Assembly (NCBI RefSeq): GCF_002433005.1
Contig: NZ_DJHF01000006.1
Span: forward strand, 1 to 47,119
From: Acetomicrobium sp. UBA5826
GTDB lineage: Bacteria > Synergistota > Synergistia > Synergistales > Acetomicrobiaceae
DNA length: 47,119 bases
Direction of reading: 5' to 3'
Position numbers and translations under genes: made by a program. The notes under the pieces are model-generated. The model made no database searches. It was not told the DNA's origin and saw nothing but the letters and a program-made list of their open reading frames with translations. This document shows, one piece after another, positions 23,375-31,985 of the stretch; position 1 is the stretch's first letter, and each line of letters opens with the position of its first letter.

Positions 23375-25087
23375 TTAGGTCTCGTCGACAATGACTCCTA
23401 TTTCTCTTTCTCCATTTAAATACACTCCGAAATTTCCTTCATAGATCCTTACGGCTTCATGTTCGCCCATAAAGAAGGGTGTCTTCTCAAACCACTGCTC
23501 GTTGCAAATATTGCCATGCTCTCCGCAAAAAACGGGTAAATATAGTATCTTGTCTGTGTCGAGGTCAAGGAAGAAGTGAGATCCATAGGACAATTCAGGC
23601 ACAACTCCGGCACTGGGGACACTTACCTCCACTATGCAGCCGCATCCCGATATCTCTCCGTATGATACGGGTACTCCAAGCAAAGGATTTGTACTGCCCC
23701 ATCTTCCGGGGCCTACCAATATGTACCTTTTTCCCAAAAGCTTTTCGTTTGCCTTCCCTACGGCTCGCGCAATCTGAACGAATTCCCTCGTATCCATATA
23801 TAGCTTGGGGTCGACATAGACGAGATGGCGAACACCCCTCAACTTTCCGTTGGAAATCATTCTGTTTCCTCGCAATACCATCCGCTCGGACGGTATTTGG
23901 GGAATCTCCACATCACCCCACTCTTCAAAAGTAGCAAGAGGCCTCATTTGCACTAAAGCAAGCCGATCATCTTCGGTCTCGTACGTAAATTCCAAATCCA
24001 CAGCAAGTCCCGCTTTTTCCTCCATCAGCCTCAACAGGGAACGTATTTTTTCAAAAAATGTGGAGAATCTGCGAGGAAAGTTGGAGAAAGTCATAACAGG
24101 CCACATTTTTTGAATATCAGAAACAATACCGCCGTGTAGCATATAAAACATCTCTCCGTCGCTCAATTCCAAAAAGGAAGAGGCATTTTTGTGGTGAGTA
24201 ATTATGTGGTCTAAGGCCATATCTATTCTGTTGCTTAAAAAGAAACCTCTTTTTAAATCGATATAATCGAATTCGTCTTGAGCATGAGCGATGATATCGC
24301 TGGCCCTGTTGCCCTCGACTCTAAGCCCCGGCAGGCTTAAGTAAAAAACCTTGGCATTAGCCCTTGCGACGGCCCTGGTACCAAGGCCAAAACACAGTCG
24401 CAACAAGCCCTCCTCTCTTTTTACTCTAGGACTTGGGCGACGATATACCTTTGAGAAGGCTACTCCGGCCAACTCGGGGTAATATAATTGGCCTCGCTCT
24501 CTGCCTACAATTGGCTGTATTATTATGGCCATCCTTTCCTGCGCCAGTTTAATACCGTGTCTTCTGCGATACTCCTTGGCAGATGGGTTGAAAGTGGATG
24601 CGTAAACTAATTTTATTGCCCTTTCAAACCTGTGAAGTCTGTACTCCAGATCTCCGCTATTTCCAAAAAACCTCGTCGAGTATTTGCCGGCAAAGGAAAA
24701 GGCAAGATCGTCTTCCAGAACTGACGAAGACCTGACTGCCACTGGAGTGTCGATATCAAGCAAAATGTTAACAAGGGTATGGCGCAAACTCTCAGAAAAA
24801 TTGGCCGCTTCAAAAGCCCTCTCAATCTCCTCAAAATTTTCGGCACCCCTGACGATGGGCTCTAAATTATTGCGCACCATGAAGTCATTAAATACCTCTG
24901 TGGTAAGTACATAGGACACCCTGGGAAAATCTATACACTTCCCCAAAGGGTTGGTCTGAAGGGCTTCCGCAGCAAAAGCTACTCCCTTTGCCTTGCCCCC
25001 TATCTCGCCTTCCCCTATGGACCATTTTTTTGATCGATAGAAGGATGCGCCTTCATAATGTGCATACGGTGCGCTTGCCATTGACAT
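23375..25087 (-). CDS. PEP/pyruvate-binding (PPDK_N) domain protein, copy 2
   Basis: A 570-residue paralogue of the following gene with the same order of parts: GEIGGKAKGVAFAAEAL (about 27-43), AVRSSSVLEDDLAFSFAGKY (about 116-135), DLEFTYETEDDRLALVQMRP (about 365-384) and C-terminal GRWGSTNPLLGVPVSYGEI. As in copy 1, no swivel His domain or PEP barrel is attached. GGGAG lies 8 bases before the ATG at 25087. It follows apgM by 26 bases. The position after a phosphoglycerate mutase makes a link to 2-phosphoglycerate/PEP metabolism tempting, but there is no direct evidence. Confidence 0.8.
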   Translation of the reverse strand: MSMASAPYAHYEGASFYRSKKWSIGEGEIGGKAKGVAFAAEALQTNPLGKCIDFPRVSYVLTTEVFNDFMVRNNLEPIVRGAENFEEIERAFEAANFSESLRHTLVNILLDIDTPVAVRSSSVLEDDLAFSFAGKYSTRFFGNSGDLEYRLHRFERAIKLVYASTFNPSAKEYRRRHGIKLAQERMAIIIQPIVGRERGQLYYPELAGVAFSKVYRRPSPRVKREEGLLRLCFGLGTRAVARANAKVFYLSLPGLRVEGNRASDIIAHAQDEFDYIDLKRGFFLSNRIDMALDHIITHHKNASSFLELSDGEMFYMLHGGIVSDIQKMWPVMTFSNFPRRFSTFFEKIRSLLRLMEEKAGLAVDLEFTYETEDDRLALVQMRPLATFEEWGDVEIPQIPSERMVLRGNRMISNGKLRGVRHLVYVDPKLYMDTREFVQIARAVGKANEKLLGKRYILVGPGRWGSTNPLLGVPVSYGEISGCGCIVEVSVPSAGVVPELSYGSHFFLDLDTDKILYLPVFCGEHGNICNEQWFEKTPFFMGEHEAVRIYEGNFGVYLNGEREIGVIVDET

Positions 25088-25113
25088 TCACCAACTCCCG
25101 CTCACAAAGAGAT

Positions 25114-26322
25114 TTAGGCGCCGTACTTTGACAGCCTCAACCCGTGAGCTAACATTAAACCCATGAGATGATGGGCGGACATAATTCCCAGCGCTCCCTT
25201 GGCACACTCCCTTTCACCAAAGCCGGAGCAATTGCCGTGACGAACGTACGGACTAACCAACAAAACAGGCACCGGATGCCAGGAATGGCTTTTTAATTGG
25301 CTTGGGGTGCTATGATCTCCGGTTACTACTAAGACATCGGGCTTAAGCTCCAATACCTTTGGTATCAAGGAATCAAGTTTTTCCAAAACTTCCTTTTTAG
25401 CCTCATAATTACCATCTTCGCCGTAGCTGTCGCTATACTTTACGTGGACGTAAAAGAAATCGTATTTGTCCCATTGAGAGGAAAGGGCTTCGAAAGGTCC
25501 CTCTAATCCTCTGTCAGCCTCAACCACTTCCATGCCAACCAGACGGGCAATGCCTTTATACATGGGATAGGTGGCGATTGCAACGGGATTTATCTTATAG
25601 AGCTGAGATAAAGAAGGCATATGGGGAGCTTGTGAAAAACCTCTCAACAAACAACCGTTGGCCTGTTCTTCCTCCGCCAGCAACTCTCTAACCCTCTTTA
25701 TAAATTCGTTCGCTACGCTCGCCATAAGATTTCCCCTTGAAGATGAGGGTTCTGCCCACCTCATAGGAAGACCATTCTTCTGGGGGTCAGCGTCCTCGAC
25801 TTCCTCCGACAGGCCATCACCGGAGAATACAGCCACGAATCTATGTTCTTCCCCAGGGTAAAGTTTTACTTTTACTCCCTTTATTTCCTCTATATTTTTC
25901 GAAAGAAAGGCTATTAGCTCCCTGTTTTTTTCCGTGGATATACGACCGGCCCTTCTGTCGACTATGACATCGTCGGGGCCCCAGGTCGCGAAGTTCCCCC
26001 TCACGCATACATCCTGTGGTGCTACTTGAGCCCCTACGCCCAAAGCTTCGAGGATTCCTCTTCCAATGCGAAAGTCCAAGGGATCATAGCCGAATAAGGC
26101 CAAATGTCCAGGACCGCTGCCCGGAGTAATTCCCAGTTCTACCATCTGCAGCAATCCGACTTCGCCTTTAGAGGCCAACTTATCAAGGTTAGGAGTCGAG
26201 GCGGCCTCTAACTCCGTTTTGCCGTTCTCCCCCGGCAAACCGCCTAGCCCGTCTATCACCAGTAATAATAGTTTTGTTTGGTTTTCCAGCACTAACTCGC
26301 TCAACAGATCTATTCTTTTCAT
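25114..26322 (-). CDS. apgM: 2,3-bisphosphoglycerate-independent phosphoglycerate mutase, archaeal type
   Basis: A 402-residue alkaline-phosphatase-fold mutase interconverting 3- and 2-phosphoglycerate. Visible are VIDGLGGLPG (about 23-32, first metal Asp), TPNLDKLASKG (about 44-54), the Ser nucleophile region TPGSGPGHLALFGYDP (about 66-81), HVKYSDSYGEDG (about 292-303) and TGDHSTPSQLKSHSWHPVP (about 332-350). The length and motif set match aPGAM (ApgM) and not GpmI. It is the first gene of a five-gene minus-strand unit and has GGAGG 11 bases before the ATG. Confidence 0.92.
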   Translation of the reverse strand: MKRIDLLSELVLENQTKLLLLVIDGLGGLPGENGKTELEAASTPNLDKLASKGEVGLLQMVELGITPGSGPGHLALFGYDPLDFRIGRGILEALGVGAQVAPQDVCVRGNFATWGPDDVIVDRRAGRISTEKNRELIAFLSKNIEEIKGVKVKLYPGEEHRFVAVFSGDGLSEEVEDADPQKNGLPMRWAEPSSSRGNLMASVANEFIKRVRELLAEEEQANGCLLRGFSQAPHMPSLSQLYKINPVAIATYPMYKGIARLVGMEVVEADRGLEGPFEALSSQWDKYDFFYVHVKYSDSYGEDGNYEAKKEVLEKLDSLIPKVLELKPDVLVVTGDHSTPSQLKSHSWHPVPVLLVSPYVRHGNCSGFGERECAKGALGIMSAHHLMGLMLAHGLRLSKYGA

Positions 26323-26420
26323 GTGCCAAAGCCACCTCCTGCAATTTTCGTATCCTATGTTTGTTTATGATATTTTACACCAATTTTATTATTCATGACG
26401 GTGCGAGCAGCAAAAACTCT

Positions 26421-26450
26421 TTGAGCAGTCACTAGATTGCATGCTATAAT
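26421..26450 (+). promoter_or_regulatory. Promoter of the class-I aminotransferase gene
   Basis: TTGAGC (26421-26426), an 18-base spacer and a perfect TATAAT (26445-26450) lie about 50 bases upstream of the ATG at 26499, in the divergent gap with apgM. GGAGG follows 9 bases before the start codon. Confidence 0.65.
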
Positions 26451-26498
26451 ATAACTATGTTTTGTGGCAGGACTAACAAAAGTAGGAGGCGAGAGATA

Positions 26499-27710
26499 AT
26501 GAGCGTTTGGGAAAAGCTGTACAGCGAAAAGGTAAGCACTTTGAGGCCTTCGCCGATAAGGGAAATGCTGCACGTGATAAGGCAACCGGGAATGATCTCT
26601 TTTGCAGGCGGTAATCCCGACCCCCAAAGCTTTCCGGTGGACTTGTTCTATGAGTCTGCCAGTATTTTAAAAGAACAAGGAAAAGACGTGCTCCAATACG
26701 GAACCACTGAGGGATATCCTCCACTCAAAAGCTTTCTCTGTTCGTGGCTTAAACCCAGAATGGGCAGGGCCATCACGGAAGATGAACTTTTAATAACGAC
26801 GGGATCCACTCAAGTGGTAGATCTCCTTTGTTGGGCAATTTTGGACAAGGGCGACTTGATCATAACGGAAGAGCCCACCTTCGTAGGGACTGCACTGACC
26901 ATGCACAATCATGGCGCTCAATTTCTAACCATACCATGTGACGCCGATGGAATGCTTGTGGATCAGCTACCCGAAAAGATAGAAAAAGCCCTATCTCAGG
27001 GCAAGCGGATAAAGTTTATCTACACAATACCTAACTTCCACAACCCCCTTGGTTGCACTATGTCCTTAGAAAGAAGGAAGAAACTGGTCGAAATAGCCAA
27101 CAGATACGGGATTGCCATTCTCGAAGACGACCCTTATGCATACATACGCTTTGAGGGCGAAGACCTGCCCACGCTCTTTTCATTAGATCAGTCCGGCCTT
27201 GTAGTCCATGCCTGCACTTTTTCCAAGATCCTGGCTCCCGGAACGCGCGTTGCTTGGGCTGTAGGCAACAAGGAAATAATAAGAAAAATGGCGATCTTCA
27301 AACAAGGCATCGATTTATGCTCAAGTGTAGTAGCCCAAGCGTTGGTATATGAATATTGCAGAAAGGGACACCTCGACAGCTACTTACCCAATATCGTTGA
27401 TCATTATCGCAAGAAAAGAGACAACATGGAGGAATGCCTCAAAAAATACCTCCCCCTGGAAGAAGTTACCTGGGTAAAGCCAATGGGAGGGTTTTTTTAC
27501 TGGCTTGAGATGAAAAATTTAAAGACGGCCGATCTTTATGAGAAGGCCTTGCAAAAAAAGGTAGCTTTTGTTCCTGGCGAATCCTTTTACCCAAATCAAA
27601 ACGGCGGCAAAAACTGCTTCAGAATGTGCTTCACCTTCGCTTCCCCAAGCGACATGGACGAAGGCATCAAACGTCTAGGAGAGGCTATGAAAGAGCTTTT
27701 GAAGTCCTAG
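26499..27710 (+). CDS. Class-I PLP aminotransferase (2-aminoadipate/aromatic aminotransferase-like)
   Basis: A 403-residue fold-type I aminotransferase resembling the LysN/ARO8-like group, which transaminates 2-aminoadipate, aromatic or branched amino acids. Landmarks are ISFAGGNPDPQSFP (about 34-47), ITTGSTQVVDLL (about 100-111), PNFHNPLGC (about 180-188), EDDPYAYIRF (about 208-217) and the Schiff-base Lys in TFSKILAPGTRVAW (about 242-255); the C-terminal Arg is in FRMCF. No GntR domain is attached. ATG 26499 is chosen for its GGAGG; the longer frame has no RBS. Specificity is not assignable from sequence alone. Confidence 0.85.
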   Translation: MSVWEKLYSEKVSTLRPSPIREMLHVIRQPGMISFAGGNPDPQSFPVDLFYESASILKEQGKDVLQYGTTEGYPPLKSFLCSWLKPRMGRAITEDELLITTGSTQVVDLLCWAILDKGDLIITEEPTFVGTALTMHNHGAQFLTIPCDADGMLVDQLPEKIEKALSQGKRIKFIYTIPNFHNPLGCTMSLERRKKLVEIANRYGIAILEDDPYAYIRFEGEDLPTLFSLDQSGLVVHACTFSKILAPGTRVAWAVGNKEIIRKMAIFKQGIDLCSSVVAQALVYEYCRKGHLDSYLPNIVDHYRKKRDNMEECLKKYLPLEEVTWVKPMGGFFYWLEMKNLKTADLYEKALQKKVAFVPGESFYPNQNGGKNCFRMCFTFASPSDMDEGIKRLGEAMKELLKS

Positions 27711-27724
27711 CGAAAAACAACTGC

Positions 27725-27754
27725 CCTCTTCTTTCTGTTCCAAGAAAGAAGAGG
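27725..27754 (+). terminator. 12-bp hairpin after the aminotransferase gene
   Basis: CCTCTTCTTTCT (27725-27736) and its exact complement AGAAAGAAGAGG (27743-27754) enclose a 6-base loop, 15 bases after the stop codon. There is no U run after it; instead TATAAT (27755-27760), a likely -10 box for mnmE, follows directly. It is probably a weak terminator or an mRNA 3'-end structure. Confidence 0.45.
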
Positions 27755-27794
27755 TATAATCATATGATCTTTTGGACAAGGGAAAGAATAATTT

Positions 27795-29183
27795 GTGTTG
27801 GAAAAAAGTTTTTTAAACTTAGATGACACTATCGCATCTATATCTACAGCTTGGGGTGAGGCCGGAATAGCCATAGTAAGGCTTTCCGGTCCCCAAGCTC
27901 TTGATATTGCAGAAAAAGCATTTAGAGGAATCAAACCCCTTAAAGACACGCCCCCCAGATATATGCGAAACGGATTCTTACTCGACGAAAGGGGTGCCCC
28001 AATAGATGAGGTGTTGGGAGTTTGGTTTCGCGCGCCAAAAAGCTATACGGGCGAAGATGTGGTAGAGATCCACTGCCATGGCGGCTTGCTTGTCGCCTCA
28101 AAATGTCTCGAGCTTCTGATCGCTCATGGTGCCCGCCTTGCTGAGCCAGGAGAATTTACACAGAGGGCTTTTCTGAACGGAAGAATAGATTTAACCCAGG
28201 CCGAAGCAGTACTTGGTGTGATAAGAGCCAAAAGTGACGAAGCGCTCCTTTCTGCTGCAAGAACCTTGCGTGGGGAGCTGTCCGCCAGGGTCAATGGTAT
28301 ATACGATTCCCTGCTCAATATTTCTGCAACTTTAGAGGCTAACCTCGATTTTCCCGAGGAAGATATACCATATCTATCTCAAGATGATCTCTTCCAAAGT
28401 TTGAATGCAATAGCTTTAAATCTCCAAGATGTGATATATCGCTGCAAAGTTGGCAAAGCACTCAGAGAGGGAATAAAGGTAGCGATAGTCGGCCGCCCGA
28501 ATGTGGGGAAATCTTCCATATTTAACGCCCTTTTAGAGGAAACGCGTGCTATTGTAACTCCTATACCAGGCACTACAAGAGACATCATAGAAGGAAGCAT
28601 AGTGCACAAAGGAATTCCCATCATATTTATGGATACAGCAGGCTTGAGGGCAACGGATGACCTAGTGGAAACAATTGGCGTAAGCATGGCTCAAAAGGCT
28701 TTAAGAGAGGCCGACTTGAGGCTATGGATAATAGATGGAAGCGAGCAACTCACCAAAGAAGAGATCGACATGGCGATGGAGCTTAAAAATCACTCCCACA
28801 TCGTGACGATCAATAAAGCCGATATCCCCCAAGTAATTTCACTTGAAGACGTTAAGCAAATGCTTCCAGAAAGCGAAATCATGGTCCTCTCCTCTTATGA
28901 CAAAGAAGCCATAGGGGAATTAAAGGAACGAATTGTCAAGAAACTGTTCAAAGATTCGGCAATAAACGAGGGTTTCAATGCAACGGCAAGGCAAATAGAG
29001 ACCTTGAAAAGCGTGTTGTCCTGTGTTGAAAATTCCATATCCTCCCTAGCATCCGGAGAGCCGCAAGATCTCGTCGCCTCCAATTTGCTCGAGGCGAGAT
29101 ACCATATTGACAGATTATTGGGACGTAATTTCGACGAAGACCTGATTCATTTGATTTTTAGCCAGTTTTGCGTGGGGAAATAA
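27795..29183 (+). CDS. mnmE: tRNA uridine-5-carboxymethylaminomethyl synthesis GTPase MnmE
   Basis: A 462-residue GTPase that acts with MnmG on U34 of certain tRNAs. It has the N-terminal formyl-THF-binding domain (DTIASISTAWGEAGIAIVRLSG split; GEDVVEIHCHGG at about 78-89), helical regions, and an inserted G domain with GRPNVGKSS (about 233-241), DTAGLRATDD (about 279-288) and NKAD (about 339-342). The C-terminus is CVGK, carrying the conserved Cys. Start is GTG at 27795 with GGGAAAG upstream. The -10 TATAAT at 27755 lies about 35 bases before it. Note that this enzyme uses folate C1 units, so folate must coexist with the H4MPT genes next door. Confidence 0.95.
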   Translation: MLEKSFLNLDDTIASISTAWGEAGIAIVRLSGPQALDIAEKAFRGIKPLKDTPPRYMRNGFLLDERGAPIDEVLGVWFRAPKSYTGEDVVEIHCHGGLLVASKCLELLIAHGARLAEPGEFTQRAFLNGRIDLTQAEAVLGVIRAKSDEALLSAARTLRGELSARVNGIYDSLLNISATLEANLDFPEEDIPYLSQDDLFQSLNAIALNLQDVIYRCKVGKALREGIKVAIVGRPNVGKSSIFNALLEETRAIVTPIPGTTRDIIEGSIVHKGIPIIFMDTAGLRATDDLVETIGVSMAQKALREADLRLWIIDGSEQLTKEEIDMAMELKNHSHIVTINKADIPQVISLEDVKQMLPESEIMVLSSYDKEAIGELKERIVKKLFKDSAINEGFNATARQIETLKSVLSCVENSISSLASGEPQDLVASNLLEARYHIDRLLGRNFDEDLIHLIFSQFCVGK

Positions 29184-29275
29184 TTAATACAAAGGTCATT
29201 AAGAAACGCCTTTCGTCGCTCAAAAATCCCCTCTTCGGTGATCGAATAAAATTATCGATTCACTGCCTCGATAAA

Positions 29276-30172
29276 CTACCAGCGTGTGACGAGATCTCTT
29301 ATAAGGCCGCGATGAATAGCGTCCAGGAAATACAAAAAAATCCCCGATACCACCAAATCTGCCGTCGTGCCTGGATTTCTTTTATTTCCTTTTTTCCGGA
29401 GGAAGTTATCGAAATTATGAATAGATTTTCTTCCTCTTTCGGTCATAACCCCTCCCCTCTCCAAAACCTCGAAGGCCTTTCCGGAAATCTCTACCGCTTC
29501 CTCCCATCCCAGCTTGCGGAATATCAAAGTATCGGGAACCTTGGAAAGGATTGTCAAAAAGGCTTGCACAGCTGCATCTCGCAATCTCAACCCCCTCTCC
29601 AGCGCGTCTGCAAAGGATGGCAAGGAGAGCTCGAAGGTAATGGAAAAATCGGTCACGTATTCCCTTGCGATAGAATCTCTATCCGAAGCAGCAGCCATTG
29701 CTTCTCTCAAAGTGATTCCCTGAGGCATCTCATTTACGTCATATAGGTCCACCCGACCCATACCGCCTGCGCCCGACATCCTTATGGCTTCATATGTCTT
29801 GACGGCGTCGCTTTCGCTTAGACTGCCAAGAACACCTCTTAAGGAATTGCGAATAGCTTCGGTATCAGAATCGTTATCGCAACATAGGGCAGCCTTAGAA
29901 AGGGGAGCCAATAGCAATATAATGCCTAAATTCACATTTGCAGAGGTGAGCTTTGCTCTTGCTTTAATGCTTTCCAAAACGATTTCTCCCACGGACAATC
30001 TGTCAAGCTCTTGAAAGGCCGAACCCAATGCGACAGCCCCTGCAAAAAAATCAAAGGGGTTAGTGTCGTGAAAAGATCTGTTTATATGAACGTTGCCAGG
30101 TTTCTTTGAGCATACTTCAACGATTGAAGCTAATTGAGCGGCCCAGAGAATCTCGTCTATAGCATACATCAT
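29276..30172 (-). CDS. Triphosphoribosyl-dephospho-CoA synthase (CitG/MdcB)-like protein of the H4MPT operon
   Basis: A 298-residue protein of the CitG/MdcB fold, with the family's AAQLASIVEVCSKKPGNVH start (about 11-29), ANVNLGIILLLAPL (about 79-92), and a C-terminal SIHNFDNFLRKKGNKRNPGTTADL region (split; about 250-275). True CitG makes the citrate-lyase prosthetic group from ATP and dephospho-CoA, but no citrate or malonate lyase genes are here. Members of this family recur in H4MPT/methanofuran gene clusters of methylotrophs and methanogens, where a role in cofactor assembly is suspected. It is the last gene of the operon, 14 bases after an ATP-grasp gene. Confidence 0.78.
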   Translation of the reverse strand: MMYAIDEILWAAQLASIVEVCSKKPGNVHINRSFHDTNPFDFFAGAVALGSAFQELDRLSVGEIVLESIKARAKLTSANVNLGIILLLAPLSKAALCCDNDSDTEAIRNSLRGVLGSLSESDAVKTYEAIRMSGAGGMGRVDLYDVNEMPQGITLREAMAAASDRDSIAREYVTDFSITFELSLPSFADALERGLRLRDAAVQAFLTILSKVPDTLIFRKLGWEEAVEISGKAFEVLERGGVMTERGRKSIHNFDNFLRKKGNKRNPGTTADLVVSGIFLYFLDAIHRGLIRDLVTRW

Positions 30173-30186
30173 GTTTAATCACTCTA

Positions 30187-31044
30187 TCACAACATAGCAT
30201 CGACAATGGTCGATGCTATGTCCGATTGCGCAACCTGCTGGAGCCCTCTCCAACCTGGTATTCCGTTAACCTCCAATAAGTAAAGCTCTCCTTCTTTGGA
30301 GGGCAAAATATCAACTCCTGCATAAAATGCTCCAACGGCCTCGACAGCGCGTAGGCTTAAATCGACTATACTGGTGTCCGGATCCAAAGGGCTAACCTCT
30401 GCTCCTAGGGCCACATTGCACCTCCAATCAGATGAGTGCCTCTTCATCGCCGCTATAACACGCCCATTTACCACGAAGACCCTTATATCACTACCTTCGT
30501 GGGGAATGAACCTTTGAAGATAGTATACATATCTACATTGATATAATGCCATAAATACTCTATGAGCAGTCTCGGGATCCGTCACCCTTATCATACCCCT
30601 GCCTTCCGAACCAAAGAGAGGCTTAACCACTACATCACATCCCAGTTCCTTAAAGGCAGCCATGGCATCTTCATATCTTTCAGTAATGTAAGTCTCCGGA
30701 ACTTTCAATCCTGCCCGGGAGAGCAAGGCTGTAGTATACATCTTGTCCACAGTCCTCTCCAAAGCCCGAGGGGAATTTACAATCTCTACGTCCTTAACTT
30801 CCTCCAGCACATGAAGCAAGTCGACCCTAAATATCACCTGCTCCAACGAACCTCCAGGCAAGGAACGTACTAAAACCACATCTCCAATATCTGTCCCAAC
30901 GCCCGGACAAGGTGTATCGCCCTTTATAAAAGCCTTCATTTCTTTGGCGCGAAGAACGTTAACGACAACACCTCTTTTTTGAAATGCCCTTATCAGTGCC
31001 TCAACGTGCCAGGCGTTATCCGATCCCAATATCGTTACCTTCAT
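30187..31044 (-). CDS. RimK-type ATP-grasp ligase (candidate H4MPT glutamate ligase)
   Basis: A 285-residue ATP-grasp protein of the RimK/MptN type, which adds glutamate-like residues to an acid through an acyl phosphate. It shows the pre-ATP-grasp Rossmann half (KVTILGSDNAWHVEALI), the nucleotide-binding CDVVVKPLFGSEGRGM loop (about 135-150), YYLQRFIPHEGSDIRVFVV (about 193-211) and the metal-binding YLLEVNGIPGW (about 256-266). In this operon the obvious role is extension of the tetrahydromethanopterin (or methanofuran) side chain. The substrate is inferred from context. It overlaps mch by four bases. Confidence 0.78.
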   Translation of the reverse strand: MKVTILGSDNAWHVEALIRAFQKRGVVVNVLRAKEMKAFIKGDTPCPGVGTDIGDVVLVRSLPGGSLEQVIFRVDLLHVLEEVKDVEIVNSPRALERTVDKMYTTALLSRAGLKVPETYITERYEDAMAAFKELGCDVVVKPLFGSEGRGMIRVTDPETAHRVFMALYQCRYVYYLQRFIPHEGSDIRVFVVNGRVIAAMKRHSSDWRCNVALGAEVSPLDPDTSIVDLSLRAVEAVGAFYAGVDILPSKEGELYLLEVNGIPGWRGLQQVAQSDIASTIVDAML

Positions 31045-31985
31045 TGTTCAAACCATTCGCGCCTCAGAAGCTCGAGGTTTTCTCTTCCGAAGTTCTGCCA
31101 ACGCCCTGTAGCAATATTGTTTATTGATACGCTTGCCGGACTGAAAAGCATGGGGTCGACATGGTAAAAGTCGTAATTATATCTTTTAAAAAGCTCCGAA
31201 AAAGGTAAACCGTAATCTTTAGAAGATGCGGAAGGCAGTTTTTCGGCGATGGAATCGATTGCAGAATCTTTGTCGCAGAGCGTAAACCACACCTTGCCAC
31301 CATATAATACCGCATCATTAGTCCAACCCATAGCAGTCATAAAATCTCCTGGTGTCGGGGGAATGGGGCAAATTCCGTAACCGTGGATGAGCATCGTCGT
31401 ATCGTAACCTAGTTCGAATAGTTTATGAACCCCTGTTTCAACTACTCTCGATACGATCTGAACGGCTCCTGCCAAGGAATTGCTGGGTGCCACCAAAACG
31501 TACAGATCCCTCGGATCGACTTCGCATTTTCTTGATATCGAATCCAATAAGCTTTCAGGGGGAAGTATAGATGATTCGATCGCTAGCACGGCAACGGGCG
31601 AAGTTTCTTTGTATTCAAGCACAGAATACAAGGGCTCGTTGCAGTAAAGCGACCTGGCGGGGCCGGAACCCAGTGCGAAAAAATCTCCCTCTTTCAGGGC
31701 CCAACCAGCATATTGCGAAGCAAGGCAGGCAACTGCAGGATTTGCAACCTGCACTGTAACGCTAGGGATTGATAATTCAGGATAGACCCCGAAACTTACC
31801 TCTCCAAAGCCTCCCATGCATGCCTCTGCGAAAAGTCTGCCTGCCTCATAAGAACCATTCGAACCTATGCCAACGTCTAAAACTGTCGATCCTGCCTTTG
31901 TCTTAATAACGGATATGCCCAATTCATGAGATTTTTCGATCATTTCGCTTACGCGTTCATACGCTCCCTCATTAAGAGTTTTCAA
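31041..31985 (-). CDS. mch: Methenyltetrahydromethanopterin cyclohydrolase
   Basis: A 314-residue enzyme that interconverts methenyl-H4MPT and N5-formyl-H4MPT in the cytoplasm. It matches the Mch family over its whole length: TVLDVGIGSNGSYEAGRLFAEACMGG (split, about 34-59), PAVACLASQYAGWAL (about 78-92), FFALGSGPARSLY (about 97-109), YVLVAPSNSLAGAVQI (about 161-176) and ILIHGYG-like MLIHGYGICPIPPTP (about 198-212). It overlaps fwdC by 14 bases and the RimK-type gene by 4. The length equals that of bacterial and archaeal Mch. No folate-type FolD/FchA is needed for this step. Confidence 0.93.
   Translation of the reverse strand: MKTLNEGAYERVSEMIEKSHELGISVIKTKAGSTVLDVGIGSNGSYEAGRLFAEACMGGFGEVSFGVYPELSIPSVTVQVANPAVACLASQYAGWALKEGDFFALGSGPARSLYCNEPLYSVLEYKETSPVAVLAIESSILPPESLLDSISRKCEVDPRDLYVLVAPSNSLAGAVQIVSRVVETGVHKLFELGYDTTMLIHGYGICPIPPTPGDFMTAMGWTNDAVLYGGKVWFTLCDKDSAIDSIAEKLPSASSKDYGLPFSELFKRYNYDFYHVDPMLFSPASVSINNIATGRWQNFGRENLELLRREWFEQ

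Noticed and set aside
29238..29263. Bulged inverted repeat between the convergent ends of mnmE and the C1 operon as a terminator
   Set aside because: The stem (GTGATCGA / TCGATTCAC) has a bulge, is AT-rich and lacks a U run; too weak to call.
29168..29746. 192-codon plus-strand frame beginning inside the end of mnmE
   Set aside because: It lies almost wholly antisense to the well-supported CitG-like gene and has no family resemblance; it is a shadow frame.
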